Source of the DNA: an uncultured Chitinophagaceae bacterium | GTDB taxonomy: Bacteria > Bacteroidota > Bacteroidia > Chitinophagales > Chitinophagaceae | Length of the DNA stretch: 11,515 nt | Direction: 5' to 3' | NCBI GenBank assembly: GCA_903841915.1 | Contig: CAIMKO010000189.1 | Location: forward strand, 1-11,515 | Part shown: positions 1 to 7,568 of the stretch, piece after piece | Numbering within the stretch: the stretch's first letter is position 1 | Layout of the letters: every line of letters starts with the position of its first letter | Notes under the pieces: model-generated | The model's database searches: none | What the model was told of the DNA's origin: nothing | What the model saw: only the letters and a program-made list of their open reading frames with translations | Made by a program: the position numbers and the translations under genes

Positions 1-371
1 CTGTATTTTTTTTTAATAAGGATCCCGTTATTGGTGGATAATAGATGCTGTATGTCTTTCAGTTCAGGTAATTTAAGAAAATGATCTCCCCAGAAATCTT
101 TTCTAAAATGCGCAACAACCGCAGCCCCGAATATATTGTGATGAGATTTTCGGAACCAATGGGGGAGATCACTTGCGAGAAAAAAAATATCATTCGTAGA
201 ATAATTTCCAACATAATCCCCAATGAGTGCAGTTCCATGTCCTTCAGTGATCAATATCAGTTCACATTCAACATGCTTATGCCAGTTTGTTTCAAAATTT
301 GGCGTGCTATAAGTCCTGCATGCAAATGAATTCGATTCTTCAACATATATTTTCTGAATGAGGGTTTTCAT
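1..371 (-). CDS. AraC-family transcriptional regulator, N-terminal part (runs off left edge)
   Basis: Read on the minus strand, an ATG at 371-369 opens a frame of 123 codons that reaches the window edge without a stop. An in-frame TAA lies four codons upstream, so this ATG is the first possible start. The protein has no signal peptide and looks like the N-terminal cupin (sugar-sensing, AraC_binding) domain of AraC-type regulators. It has FETNWHKHVECEL at residues 26-38, a glycine-rich turn EGHGTALIGD at 43-52, and DIFFLASDLPHWF at 61-73; such 'D-x-F-x-L/I...LPH-W' strands are typical of Bacteroidota AraC proteins. The C-terminal helix-turn-helix pair expected in a protein of roughly 280-300 residues lies outside the window, so the family call rests on the cupin half alone. 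It is divergent from xylA, which suggests it controls the xylose operon and perhaps itself. That role and the inducer are inferred from position only. Confidence 0.82.
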   Translation of the reverse strand, partial: MKTLIQKIYVEESNSFACRTYSTPNFETNWHKHVECELILITEGHGTALIGDYVGNYSTNDIFFLASDLPHWFRKSHHNIFGAAVVAHFRKDFWGDHFLKLPELKDIQHLLSTNNGILIKKKY

Positions 372-390
372 GAATAGTTGTTATATTATC

Positions 391-430
391 ATAAAATAGA
401 TTTAAAGCTACTATAAAATGATAAGATAGC
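391..430. promoter_or_regulatory. possible regulator half-sites: direct repeat with 22-base period
   Basis: ATAAAAT occurs at 391-397 and again at 413-419. A matching AGC follows each copy at the same distance (406-408 and 428-430), giving 11 identities over 18 bases with a 22-base offset, about two helical turns. AraC-type proteins commonly bind such tandem half-sites, and these lie between the regulator's start and the xylA promoter candidate. The DNA here is very AT-rich, so chance repetition is quite possible. An overlapping inverted repeat (TTATCAT at 386-392, ATGATAA at 418-424) is equally weak. Confidence 0.2.
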
Positions 431-453
431 ATATTTTTATTCCTGTATAGCAG

Positions 454-484
454 TTGCGCAATTTTATTTACCGTTCTACTTTTG
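454..484 (+). promoter_or_regulatory. candidate Bacteroidetes-type promoter of xylA operon
   Basis: TACTTTTG at 477-484 matches the Bacteroidetes -7 consensus TAnnTTTG exactly, and a TTG (-33 element) lies at 454-456 with a 20-base spacer, close to the spacing usual for the primary sigma factor of this phylum. Transcription would start near 490 and leave a leader of about 100 bases before the xylA ATG at 592. The -33 element sits inside the 8-base palindrome TTGCGCAA (454-461). This is a motif match by eye, not a mapped start site. Confidence 0.45.
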
Positions 485-501
485 TTTTCTAAAGTAACGG
501 T
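470..501. promoter_or_regulatory. dyad overlapping the xylA -7 box (candidate operator or leader hairpin)
   Basis: The left arm ACCGTTCTACTTT (470-482) pairs with the right arm AAAGTAACGGT (491-501) across an 8-base centre. The only defect is a two-base CT bulge in the left arm, so 11 base pairs form. The dyad covers the -7 element and the expected transcription start, where a bound repressor would block initiation. AraC-type proteins more often use direct repeats, so the dyad might serve another regulator. It has no T-tract that would make it a terminator. Confidence 0.35.
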
Positions 502-591
502 TGCAGTCTTCCTATTTTTTAAAGTCGAGTTATTATCTCCTGCATCGTTATCAGATCAACAAATAAATCTTTAACAATAAAAAAGAAGATC

Positions 592-1920
592 ATGTCAGTT
601 TTAATTGGAGAGAAAGAATTTTTTAAAGGGATCTCAAAGATCCAGTACGAAGGTTTGGAAAGCGACAATCCATTGGCTTATCGTTGGTATCAAGAAAATA
701 AAGTGGTAGCAGGTAAAACGATGAAAGAGTGGTTGCGTTTTGCAGTGGCTTATTGGCATTCATTTGTAGGAAATGGCGGAGATCCTTTCGGAGAACCCAC
801 TCAGATTTATCCCTGGAATGAAAAACAGGATGCCATTTCCAAAGCAAAAGAAAAAGCAGACGCAGCATTCGAGTTCATCACCAAATTAGGCTTGCCTTAT
901 TATTGTTTTCATGATGTGGATGTTGTAGACTACAGCAATGATGTGAATGAGAACGATAAACGTTTACAAACATTAACTGCTTATTTAAAACAAAAGCAGG
1001 ATGCAAGTGGTGTAAATCTATTATGGGGTACTGCCAATGTGTTCAGTAACAGAAGATATATGAATGGTGCTTCTACCAATCCTGATTTTCATGTACTCAC
1101 ACATGCTGCTGCACAGGTAAAAGCTGCACTTGATGCAACGATCGCATTGAAAGGTGAAAACTATGTGTTCTGGGGCGGCAGAGAAGGTTACATGTCTTTA
1201 TTGAATACGAATATGAAACGTGAGAAAGAACACCTGGCAAAATTCCTCCACACTGCGAAAGACTATGCCAGAAAAAATGGGTTTGCAGGAACATTCTTTA
1301 TAGAGCCAAAACCATGTGAACCAACCAAACATCAATATGATTACGACAGCGAAACCGTAATTGGTTTCCTGCGTCAATATGATCTGATTAATGACTTTAA
1401 ATTGAATATTGAAGTGAATCATGCAACCCTTGCAGGACATACATTCCAACATGAATTGCAGGTTGCTGTTGATGCGGGATTATTAGGATCTATGGATGCG
1501 AATCGAGGTGATTATCAAAATGGTTGGGATACCGATCAGTTTCCTAATAATATCAATGAATTGACTGAAGCCATGCTGATCATTATGGAAGCAGGTGGTT
1601 TTGGCGGTGGTGGTATCAACTTCGATGCAAAGAGAAGAAGAAATTCTACCGATGTTGCTGACCTTTTCCATGCACATATCGGCGGTATCGATACGTTTGC
1701 AAGGGCATTGATCGCTGCAGATGCTATTTTAACAAGATCCGACTATAAGAAATTGCGTGCAGATCGTTATGCATCTTTCGACGCAGGGAAAGGAAAAGAA
1801 TTTGAAGAAGGAAAATTATCCTTGGAAGATCTCAGAGCTTATGCTGTTGAAAATGGTGAACCGAAAGTTACCAGCGGTAAACAGGAATACTTTGAAAATA
1901 TAGTGAACAGATTTATTTAG
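592..1920 (+). CDS. xylA: xylose isomerase (class II)
   Basis: Cytoplasmic, metal-dependent isomerase converting D-xylose to D-xylulose, the first step of the isomerase pathway. At 442 residues it has the usual length of the longer class II enzymes. Family signatures are intact: FHD with the catalytic histidine H107, followed by D110; WGGREGY at 194-200; [13 protein letters not shown] at 238-250; [15 protein letters not shown] at 275-289; and MDANRGD at 301-307. The expected metal ligands can be placed as E238, E274, H277, D302, D313, D315 and D345, a constant offset of six from the well-known Thermotoga numbering, so the active site appears complete. The ATG is preceded by an A-rich leader (AAAAAAGAAGATC), normal for Bacteroidota. 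This is the first gene of the operon, behind a leader of about 100 bases, and a strong terminator follows its stop codon within nine bases. Confidence 0.97.
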   Translation: MSVLIGEKEFFKGISKIQYEGLESDNPLAYRWYQENKVVAGKTMKEWLRFAVAYWHSFVGNGGDPFGEPTQIYPWNEKQDAISKAKEKADAAFEFITKLGLPYYCFHDVDVVDYSNDVNENDKRLQTLTAYLKQKQDASGVNLLWGTANVFSNRRYMNGASTNPDFHVLTHAAAQVKAALDATIALKGENYVFWGGREGYMSLLNTNMKREKEHLAKFLHTAKDYARKNGFAGTFFIEPKPCEPTKHQYDYDSETVIGFLRQYDLINDFKLNIEVNHATLAGHTFQHELQVAVDAGLLGSMDANRGDYQNGWDTDQFPNNINELTEAMLIIMEAGGFGGGGINFDAKRRRNSTDVADLFHAHIGGIDTFARALIAADAILTRSDYKKLRADRYASFDAGKGKEFEEGKLSLEDLRAYAVENGEPKVTSGKQEYFENIVNRFI

Positions 1921-1928
1921 CGTTTAAG

Positions 1929-1967
1929 AAACGGGGTACGGTAGATCGTATCCCGTTTTTATTTTTT
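1929..1967 (+). terminator. intrinsic terminator between xylA and the transporter gene
   Basis: AAACGGGGTACG (1929-1940) pairs with CGTATCCCGTTT (1947-1958) across a six-base loop, giving a 12-base-pair stem with a single G-U pair. A run of Ts interrupted once by A follows (1956-1967). It begins nine bases after the xylA stop and ends 24 bases before the next ATG. I see no obvious TAnnTTTG promoter in those 24 bases, so downstream genes probably depend on readthrough. That would favour xylA mRNA over the rest of the operon. Confidence 0.8.
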
Positions 1968-1991
1968 AATGATTGCTTTAAACAAAGACCT

Positions 1992-3644
1992 ATGGCATTT
2001 ATTGATACCTCGTCCAAATCAACTCAATCAAGTTTTAAGAAAGGAAATCCATTGTATACCATGATGCTCACCTTGGTGGCAACATTGGGCGGACTGCTCT
2101 TTGGTTATGATACCGCAGTAGTGAATGGTGCTGAAAAATCCTTGGTGGGTTTTTATATCGGCGATCCTGAAAAAAATAAGTTTGTTCCGGAGATCATTCA
2201 AGTGATCAGTCAGTACAGAATCACTTTGGTGCTTGTATTATTTCTGGTATTCGTTATTATTTGCGGACAAATTTTCAAGTTATTGGGTAAGCAAAAAGGA
2301 ATGATCGCAAGTGTTGTGATATTAGGATTGACCGGCATTTGGGCTTATTCTTTTTTGAGTAAACCATTACCACAAGATATTGCTGCCATAAAAGATACTG
2401 CTGATGCGGTGAAAGGATTTGTGATCTCGAGCGCATTGATCGGTTGTGTGATCGGTGGTTCTTTATCCGGATTCATTTCAAAATCATTAGGAAGAAAAAA
2501 CGGATTGATCATTGCCGCTATTGCATTTTTCTTGTCTGCAATAGGCGCATGGAAACCCGAAGCTTTCAATGTGTTCGGGACGCTGGATGTTTATTCATTT
2601 GTGATCTATCGTATCATAGGTGGAATAGGAGTAGGTATTGCTTCTATGCTATCACCCATGTATATCGCAGAAATAGCTCCGGCAAATATTCGCGGTAAAT
2701 TGGTTTCATTCAACCAGTTTGCGATTATCTTCGGAATGCTGGTCATCTACTTTGTTAATTACTTTATTGCCAAACAAGGAAATGAAGAATGGTTGATCAC
2801 AGAAGGATGGAGATGGATGTTCTTTTCCGGCGCCATTCCTGCAGGCATCTTTTTAATTTTATTATTCTTTGTTCCTGAAACACCACGCTATTTAGCAATT
2901 CAGGGTAAGGATGAAAAAGCATTAAGCGTGTTACAAAAAATTGCAGGGCAAGAATCTGCTCCCAATATTTTAAAAGAAATTAAAAGTACACTGCACGAAA
3001 ATAATGCACCCTGGTTGTCTTATGGATTCCTGATCATTTTTGTCGGGGTCATGCTGTCTGTATTTCAGCAATTCGTAGGCATCAATGTGGTACTGTATTA
3101 CGCAGGAAATATTTTCCGTAACATGGGTGCATCAACTGATTCATCTTTATTACAAACCATAATCGTGGGTTCGGTGAATTTATTGTTTACGGTTGTTGCC
3201 ATTGTTACGGTTGACAGATTTGGAAGAAAACCTTTGATGATCATCGGTTCAATCGGTATGGCTATAAGTATGATGGCTTTAGGCTTTACTTTTTATTTCA
3301 ATCATGTAGGTATTGCAGCGTTAATATTCATGCTGACTTACACCGCAGCATTTGCGATGAGTTGGGGTCCGGTTTGCTGGGTATTGCTGGCAGAAATATT
3401 TCCCAACAGCATACGCGGTGCATTATCCATTGCGGTAGCAGCACAATGGATCGCCAACTGGATCGTATCATTGACATTTCCGATGCTGAATGATAATGTT
3501 TGGCTGACAGAAAAATTCAATCATGGGTTTGCTTATTGGATATATGGTTTCATGAGTATCGTTTCTGCTGTTTTCATGTGGAAGTTTGTTCCTGAAACAA
3601 AAGGAAAAACATTAGAGTCCATGGAACAGTTATGGAAAAAGTAG
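1992..3644 (+). CDS. xylE: XylE-like sugar/proton symporter (MFS sugar porter family)
   Basis: Inner-membrane transporter, most likely D-xylose:H+ symport. Family motifs appear in order: GGLLFGYDTAVVNG in the first membrane helix (residues 33-46); RIIGGIGVGIASMLSPMYIAE (start 207); IRGKLVSFNQFAIIFG (233-248); VPETPRYL (294-301); QQFVGINVVLYYAG (359-372); VDRFGRKPL (407-415); GPVCWVLLAEIFPNSIRG (459-476); AAQW (483-486); and the C-terminal VPETKGKTLE (533-542). Xylose contacts known from E. coli XylE correspond by motif to Q242, Q359, Q360, N365, W463 and Q485, and all are present. At 550 residues it is about 60 longer than XylE. The extra length sits between the first and second family helices and contains two hydrophobic stretches (about 78-98 and 103-121). 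The ATG lies 71 bases after xylA, behind a terminator; xylB starts 24 bases after the stop. Glucose or another hexose as an additional substrate cannot be excluded. Confidence 0.92.
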   Translation: MAFIDTSSKSTQSSFKKGNPLYTMMLTLVATLGGLLFGYDTAVVNGAEKSLVGFYIGDPEKNKFVPEIIQVISQYRITLVLVLFLVFVIICGQIFKLLGKQKGMIASVVILGLTGIWAYSFLSKPLPQDIAAIKDTADAVKGFVISSALIGCVIGGSLSGFISKSLGRKNGLIIAAIAFFLSAIGAWKPEAFNVFGTLDVYSFVIYRIIGGIGVGIASMLSPMYIAEIAPANIRGKLVSFNQFAIIFGMLVIYFVNYFIAKQGNEEWLITEGWRWMFFSGAIPAGIFLILLFFVPETPRYLAIQGKDEKALSVLQKIAGQESAPNILKEIKSTLHENNAPWLSYGFLIIFVGVMLSVFQQFVGINVVLYYAGNIFRNMGASTDSSLLQTIIVGSVNLLFTVVAIVTVDRFGRKPLMIIGSIGMAISMMALGFTFYFNHVGIAALIFMLTYTAAFAMSWGPVCWVLLAEIFPNSIRGALSIAVAAQWIANWIVSLTFPMLNDNVWLTEKFNHGFAYWIYGFMSIVSAVFMWKFVPETKGKTLESMEQLWKK

Positions 3645-3668
3645 TTTAAAAATTTAATTCAGTCTATC

Positions 3669-5150
3669 ATGTTATTATTAGGAATTGATGCTGGCACATC
3701 CTCCATAAAAGTTTCTGTGATCGATGCAGCCACACAAAAAACAATTGCATCGGCACAATATCCAGAAACTGAATCTGAGATCATATCACTGCAAACAGGT
3801 TGGGCCGAACAATCTCCCGAGCAATGGTGGGCTGATGTTCAGGTTGCTATTAAAAAATCAAATGCCAGTGGAAAATATGATCCGAAAGATATTGGCGCCA
3901 TCGGCATCGCTTATCAAATGCATGGGTTGGTGTTGATCGATAAAGACGGAAAGACTTTACGTAACAGTATCATTTGGTGCGATAGCCGTGCAGTGCCTTA
4001 TGGGGATGCTGCATTTGAAAAGATAGGGAAAGCAAAATGTATGGAGCATTTATTAAATTCTCCCGGCAATTTCACTGCAGCAAAATTGGCTTGGGTGAAA
4101 GAAAATGAGCCTGAAATATATTTTAAGATCGATAAAATATTATTACCCGGAGATTTTATTGCTTTCAGATTAACTGATTCAACAACAACTTCTGCCTCTG
4201 CTTTATCTGAAGGTATTTTCTGGGATTTTGCAACCAATGCGATCTCGAAAGATGTTTTGGAATATTTCGGGTTTGACGAGAAAATTTTTCCGACTATTCA
4301 GGAAGTATTCAGCGATCATGGAAAGATCTCTAAAAAGGTTGCTGCAGCATTAGGATTAAAAGAAGGAATTCCTGTTACCTATAAAGCAGGAGATCAACCC
4401 AACAATGCACTTTCCCTGAATGTATTGAATGCAGGCGAAGTCGCAGCAACGGCGGGCACTTCAGGAGTTGTTTATGCTGTGGCAGATCAGTTGGTCTTTG
4501 ATCAGCAATCCAGATTAAATAGTTTTGCACACGTTAATCATACAGCTGAGAAAACAAGAACAGGTGTTCTTTTATGCATCAACGGAACGGGTATCATGAA
4601 CCGGTATGTGAAGCAATTGGCAGGGGCAGAATTGTCGTATAAAGAATTCGATCAGCAGGCATCTGCCATTAAAACCGGCAGTGATGGTTTGCATATTTTA
4701 CCTTTTGGCAATGGAGCCGAAAGGATTTTCAATAACAAGATCATAGGTGCTCATTTTGAAAATATCGATTTGAATAAACATACTGCAGCTCATTTCTTCA
4801 GGGCTGCACAGGAGGGAATCGCATTTGCGTTTAAATATGGTTTCGATATCATGCAATCAAATGGCATGAAACCAACCATGATCCGTGCAGGAAGAGCAAA
4901 TATGTTTTTAAGCAATGTATTTACTGAAGCATTTGTAAATGTGATTGGAGTACCGGTTGAATTGTATGCGGCAGATGGGAGTGTTGGCGCAGCAAAGGGT
5001 GCAGGCATAGGTATGAATTTTTATGCATCTGCAGAAGAAGCTTGCAGTGTTCAGCAAAGTATCGGTATCATCGAGCCAACCAATATTTCTTTGTATGGGG
5101 AATTATATCAGCATTGGTATCAAACATTGCTTCGACATGAGGTCCAATGA
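3669..5150 (+). CDS. xylB: xylulokinase (FGGY carbohydrate kinase)
   Basis: Cytoplasmic kinase that phosphorylates D-xylulose with ATP to xylulose 5-phosphate, which enters the pentose phosphate pathway. At 493 residues it is the usual size for the family. The N-terminal FGGY domain starts with the phosphate loop GIDAGTSSIK (5-14), followed by QMHG (83-86) and IWCDSRA (102-108), both sugar-contact regions in XylB enzymes, then PGDFIAFRLT (160-169). The second domain begins near KAGDQPNNALS (239-249), whose aspartate D242 fits the catalytic base, and has the nucleotide-binding AGTSG (262-266). The C-terminal part carries ADGSVGAAKGAGIG (435-448). No motif is damaged. It lies 24 bases after the transporter gene and 38 bases before the GH3 gene, without a terminator on either side, so the three are probably cotranscribed. 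Pairing with xylA and a XylE-like transporter makes xylulose much the likeliest substrate. Confidence 0.95.
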   Translation: MLLLGIDAGTSSIKVSVIDAATQKTIASAQYPETESEIISLQTGWAEQSPEQWWADVQVAIKKSNASGKYDPKDIGAIGIAYQMHGLVLIDKDGKTLRNSIIWCDSRAVPYGDAAFEKIGKAKCMEHLLNSPGNFTAAKLAWVKENEPEIYFKIDKILLPGDFIAFRLTDSTTTSASALSEGIFWDFATNAISKDVLEYFGFDEKIFPTIQEVFSDHGKISKKVAAALGLKEGIPVTYKAGDQPNNALSLNVLNAGEVAATAGTSGVVYAVADQLVFDQQSRLNSFAHVNHTAEKTRTGVLLCINGTGIMNRYVKQLAGAELSYKEFDQQASAIKTGSDGLHILPFGNGAERIFNNKIIGAHFENIDLNKHTAAHFFRAAQEGIAFAFKYGFDIMQSNGMKPTMIRAGRANMFLSNVFTEAFVNVIGVPVELYAADGSVGAAKGAGIGMNFYASAEEACSVQQSIGIIEPTNISLYGELYQHWYQTLLRHEVQ

Positions 5151-5188
5151 TCTTTGATCAATATTTTTTCTAACAATAAAACTGTTAT

Positions 5189-7411
5189 ATGAACTTGATA
5201 TGCAAGACCTGCAATATAAAGAGCGTGATAAAATATATATCATACTCCTTCTGCTCTTTGTTGCTGGTTACAAATATTACGAAAGCTGTTGCACAGCAAT
5301 ATCCTTTTCAAAATAAATCATTGCCAACTGAAAGTCGGATCAAAGATCTGATAAGCAGATTAACCCTGGATGAGAAAGTACACGAGATGCTCTATAATGC
5401 CCCCGCTATTGACAGATTAGGGATACCTGAATATAACTGGTGGAACGAAGCATTACATGGTGTAGGCAGAAGTGGACGTGCCACTGTGTTTCCGCAGGCA
5501 ATCGGATTGGCTGCGACATTTAATGACGAGTTAGCACAGCAAGAAGCCAATGCTGTTTCTGATGAAGCAAGAGCTATGTTCAATGTTGCAGTAAAAAAGA
5601 ATTACAGAATGCAATATGGCGGGTTGACTTTCTGGACTCCCAACATTAATATTTTCCGCGACCCGAGATGGGGTAGAGGACAAGAAACTTATGGAGAAGA
5701 TCCAATACTCACTTCAAAAATGGGCGTTGCATTTGTAAAAGGTTTGCAGGGTAATGATCCTACATATTTAAAAGTAGCAGCTTGTGCAAAACATTTTGCA
5801 GTACACAGCGGCCCTGAAAAATTGCGGCATCAATTTAATGCACAGGTTTCTATGAAAGATCTCTGGGAGACTTATTTGCCGGCTTTTAAAGCTTTGGTGG
5901 ATAATCATGTAGAAGCAGTGATGTGTGCCTATAATAGAACCAATGATGAAGTGTGTTGCGGTAATTCTTATTTGCTGCAGGATGTACTGCGTAAGCAATG
6001 GCAATTTAAAGGTCATGTTGTTTCTGATTGCTGGGCAGTCAGTGATTTTTATCAGGGGCATAAAGTAGTTAGTAATCCTGTCGAAGCTTCAGCACTGGCT
6101 TTGAGACGAGGTGTTAATCTAGAATGTGGTAATTCATTTCCTTCTTTAGTGGAAGCAGTGAAACAAGGCTTGGCCACAGAAAAAGAAATTGATAGTTCAT
6201 TATCTATTTTATTAAGAACCAAATTCAAATTGGGATTATTCGATCCAGCCGGATCAACGGCTTATGATCAGCTCTCAGAAGAAGTGATCAATAGCAAAGA
6301 GCACAGGGCATTGGCAAGAAAAGTAGCACAACAATCAATGGTTTTATTAAAGAATAATGGGGCGTTGCCATTAAAGAATGATCTGAAAAAATATTTTGTA
6401 ACCGGACCTAATGCTGCAAGTATTGATGCCTTGATGGGAAATTATTTTGGGGTAAACGATCATTATGTAACGCTATTGGAAGGAATAACAGCTGCTATAA
6501 AAGAAGGGTCACAACTGCAATATAATGTTGGTACCCCTTTAGAGGCAGGCGATAAAAATATTAATAGCGGTGCAGCCTACATGGCGAACGAATCGAATGC
6601 TACATTCATGGTGATGGGAATTAATGGCATGCTTGAAGGAGAGGAAGGAGATGCCATGCTGTCAACAACTGGAGGTGATAGATTAAATTATAATATACCG
6701 GAAAATCAAATTGATTATTTAAGAAAATTAAAACAAGGGAATAATAAGCCTGTAATTGCTATTATTACGGGCGGAAGTCCGATGAATTTAGCAGCAGTTC
6801 ATGAAATTGCGGATGCAGTTTTGTTGGTGTGGTATCCCGGCGAGGAAGGCGGTAATGCGGTTGCGGATGTATTGTTCGGGAAAGTTGCACCTTCAGGAAG
6901 ATTGCCAATTACTTTTCCAAAATCATTAGATCAACTACCGGCATTTGAAAATTATGCGATGAAAGGAAGAACCTATCGCTTCATGGATGCAGAGCCAATG
7001 TATCCTTTCGGGTTTGGATTGAGTTATACATCATTCAAATATTCTGCCCTAAAACTTTCACAAACTTTGATCCGGAAAAATGAATCAATAGATGCAGAAT
7101 TGATTGTTACCAATACTGGAAAAGTGCCTGCAGATGAAGTGGTGGAATTATACATTTCTCATCCCCACGCAGGTAATGATGCACCTATTTATGCTTTGAA
7201 AAATTTCAAAAGAATTGCATTGGCTGCCGGAGAAAGCAAAAGACTGAATTTTAAAATTACACCTGAGATGTTAACATTGATCAATGATGCAGGCGAAGCT
7301 GTTTTTGTAAATGGGGATGTTAATATATATATCGGCGGATCATTACCAAGTGAAAGGAGTAAAACATTAGGTGCAGCTGATTGTGTTTCTAAAAATATTC
7401 TATGTAAATAG
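5189..7411 (+). CDS. secreted glycoside hydrolase family 3, probable beta-xylosidase
   Basis: Exported retaining glycosidase, likely removing xylose from the non-reducing ends of xylo-oligosaccharides. An N-terminal signal peptide is visible: positive residues, a hydrophobic core to about residue 30, and a probable cleavage after AVA (33-35); no lipobox is evident. The GH3 N-terminal barrel covers about 45-350. It includes YNWWNEALHGV (82-92), characteristic of the xylosidase/arabinofuranosidase branch, FRDPRWGRGQETYGEDP (156-172), KHFAVHSGPE (201-210), and the nucleophile in VVSDCWA (D280). The C-terminal sandwich domain (about 380-605) holds the acid/base candidates E483, E485 and E486 in LEGEEGD, plus WYPGEEGG (548-555). 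A fibronectin III-like domain fills about 625-725, giving the usual 740-residue architecture. The start is 38 bases after xylB with no terminator between. Alpha-arabinofuranosidase or mixed activity remains possible; the xylose genes alongside favour beta-xylosidase. Confidence 0.87.
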   Translation: MNLICKTCNIKSVIKYISYSFCSLLLVTNITKAVAQQYPFQNKSLPTESRIKDLISRLTLDEKVHEMLYNAPAIDRLGIPEYNWWNEALHGVGRSGRATVFPQAIGLAATFNDELAQQEANAVSDEARAMFNVAVKKNYRMQYGGLTFWTPNINIFRDPRWGRGQETYGEDPILTSKMGVAFVKGLQGNDPTYLKVAACAKHFAVHSGPEKLRHQFNAQVSMKDLWETYLPAFKALVDNHVEAVMCAYNRTNDEVCCGNSYLLQDVLRKQWQFKGHVVSDCWAVSDFYQGHKVVSNPVEASALALRRGVNLECGNSFPSLVEAVKQGLATEKEIDSSLSILLRTKFKLGLFDPAGSTAYDQLSEEVINSKEHRALARKVAQQSMVLLKNNGALPLKNDLKKYFVTGPNAASIDALMGNYFGVNDHYVTLLEGITAAIKEGSQLQYNVGTPLEAGDKNINSGAAYMANESNATFMVMGINGMLEGEEGDAMLSTTGGDRLNYNIPENQIDYLRKLKQGNNKPVIAIITGGSPMNLAAVHEIADAVLLVWYPGEEGGNAVADVLFGKVAPSGRLPITFPKSLDQLPAFENYAMKGRTYRFMDAEPMYPFGFGLSYTSFKYSALKLSQTLIRKNESIDAELIVTNTGKVPADEVVELYISHPHAGNDAPIYALKNFKRIALAAGESKRLNFKITPEMLTLINDAGEAVFVNGDVNIYIGGSLPSERSKTLGAADCVSKNILCK

Positions 7412-7417
7412 TTGGTT

Positions 7418-7445
7418 TTGTTAATGCATGAAATCTGTATTTTAG
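7418..7445 (+). promoter_or_regulatory. weak candidate promoter upstream of the GH31 gene
   Basis: The 157-base spacer between the GH3 and GH31 genes is the longest gap among the intact operon genes and has no strong terminator. A TTG at 7418-7420, within a TTTTG, precedes TATTTTAG (7438-7445), which matches TAnnTTTG at seven of eight positions. The 17-base spacer is slightly short. The leader would be about 115 bases. The motif is low in information in such AT-rich DNA, so it is only a possibility that GH31 has its own start site in addition to readthrough. Confidence 0.22.
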
Positions 7446-7568
7446 CTATTTGTCATTTTTTGATGTGGGTAATGAAAAGGAAGATTAAATTAATTACATT
7501 TAATATGCTCTATGTTACTATTTATCATTAGGTGATATTATAGCGACTAGTGTAAAAAATACAATCCT

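Noticed and set aside
81..329. 82-codon plus-strand open frame
   Set aside because: It lies antisense to the AraC-type gene on the minus strand, whose cupin motifs are clear; the plus-strand translation resembles nothing recognisable.
5768..6061. 97-codon minus-strand frame within the GH3 gene
   Set aside because: It lies wholly antisense to the conserved GH3 catalytic region, whose coding frame is certain.
7524..7537. TATCA-TTAGG-TGATA inverted repeat upstream of GH31 as an operator
   Set aside because: Five-base arms are expected by chance in this AT-rich spacer, and no second copy is found near xylA.
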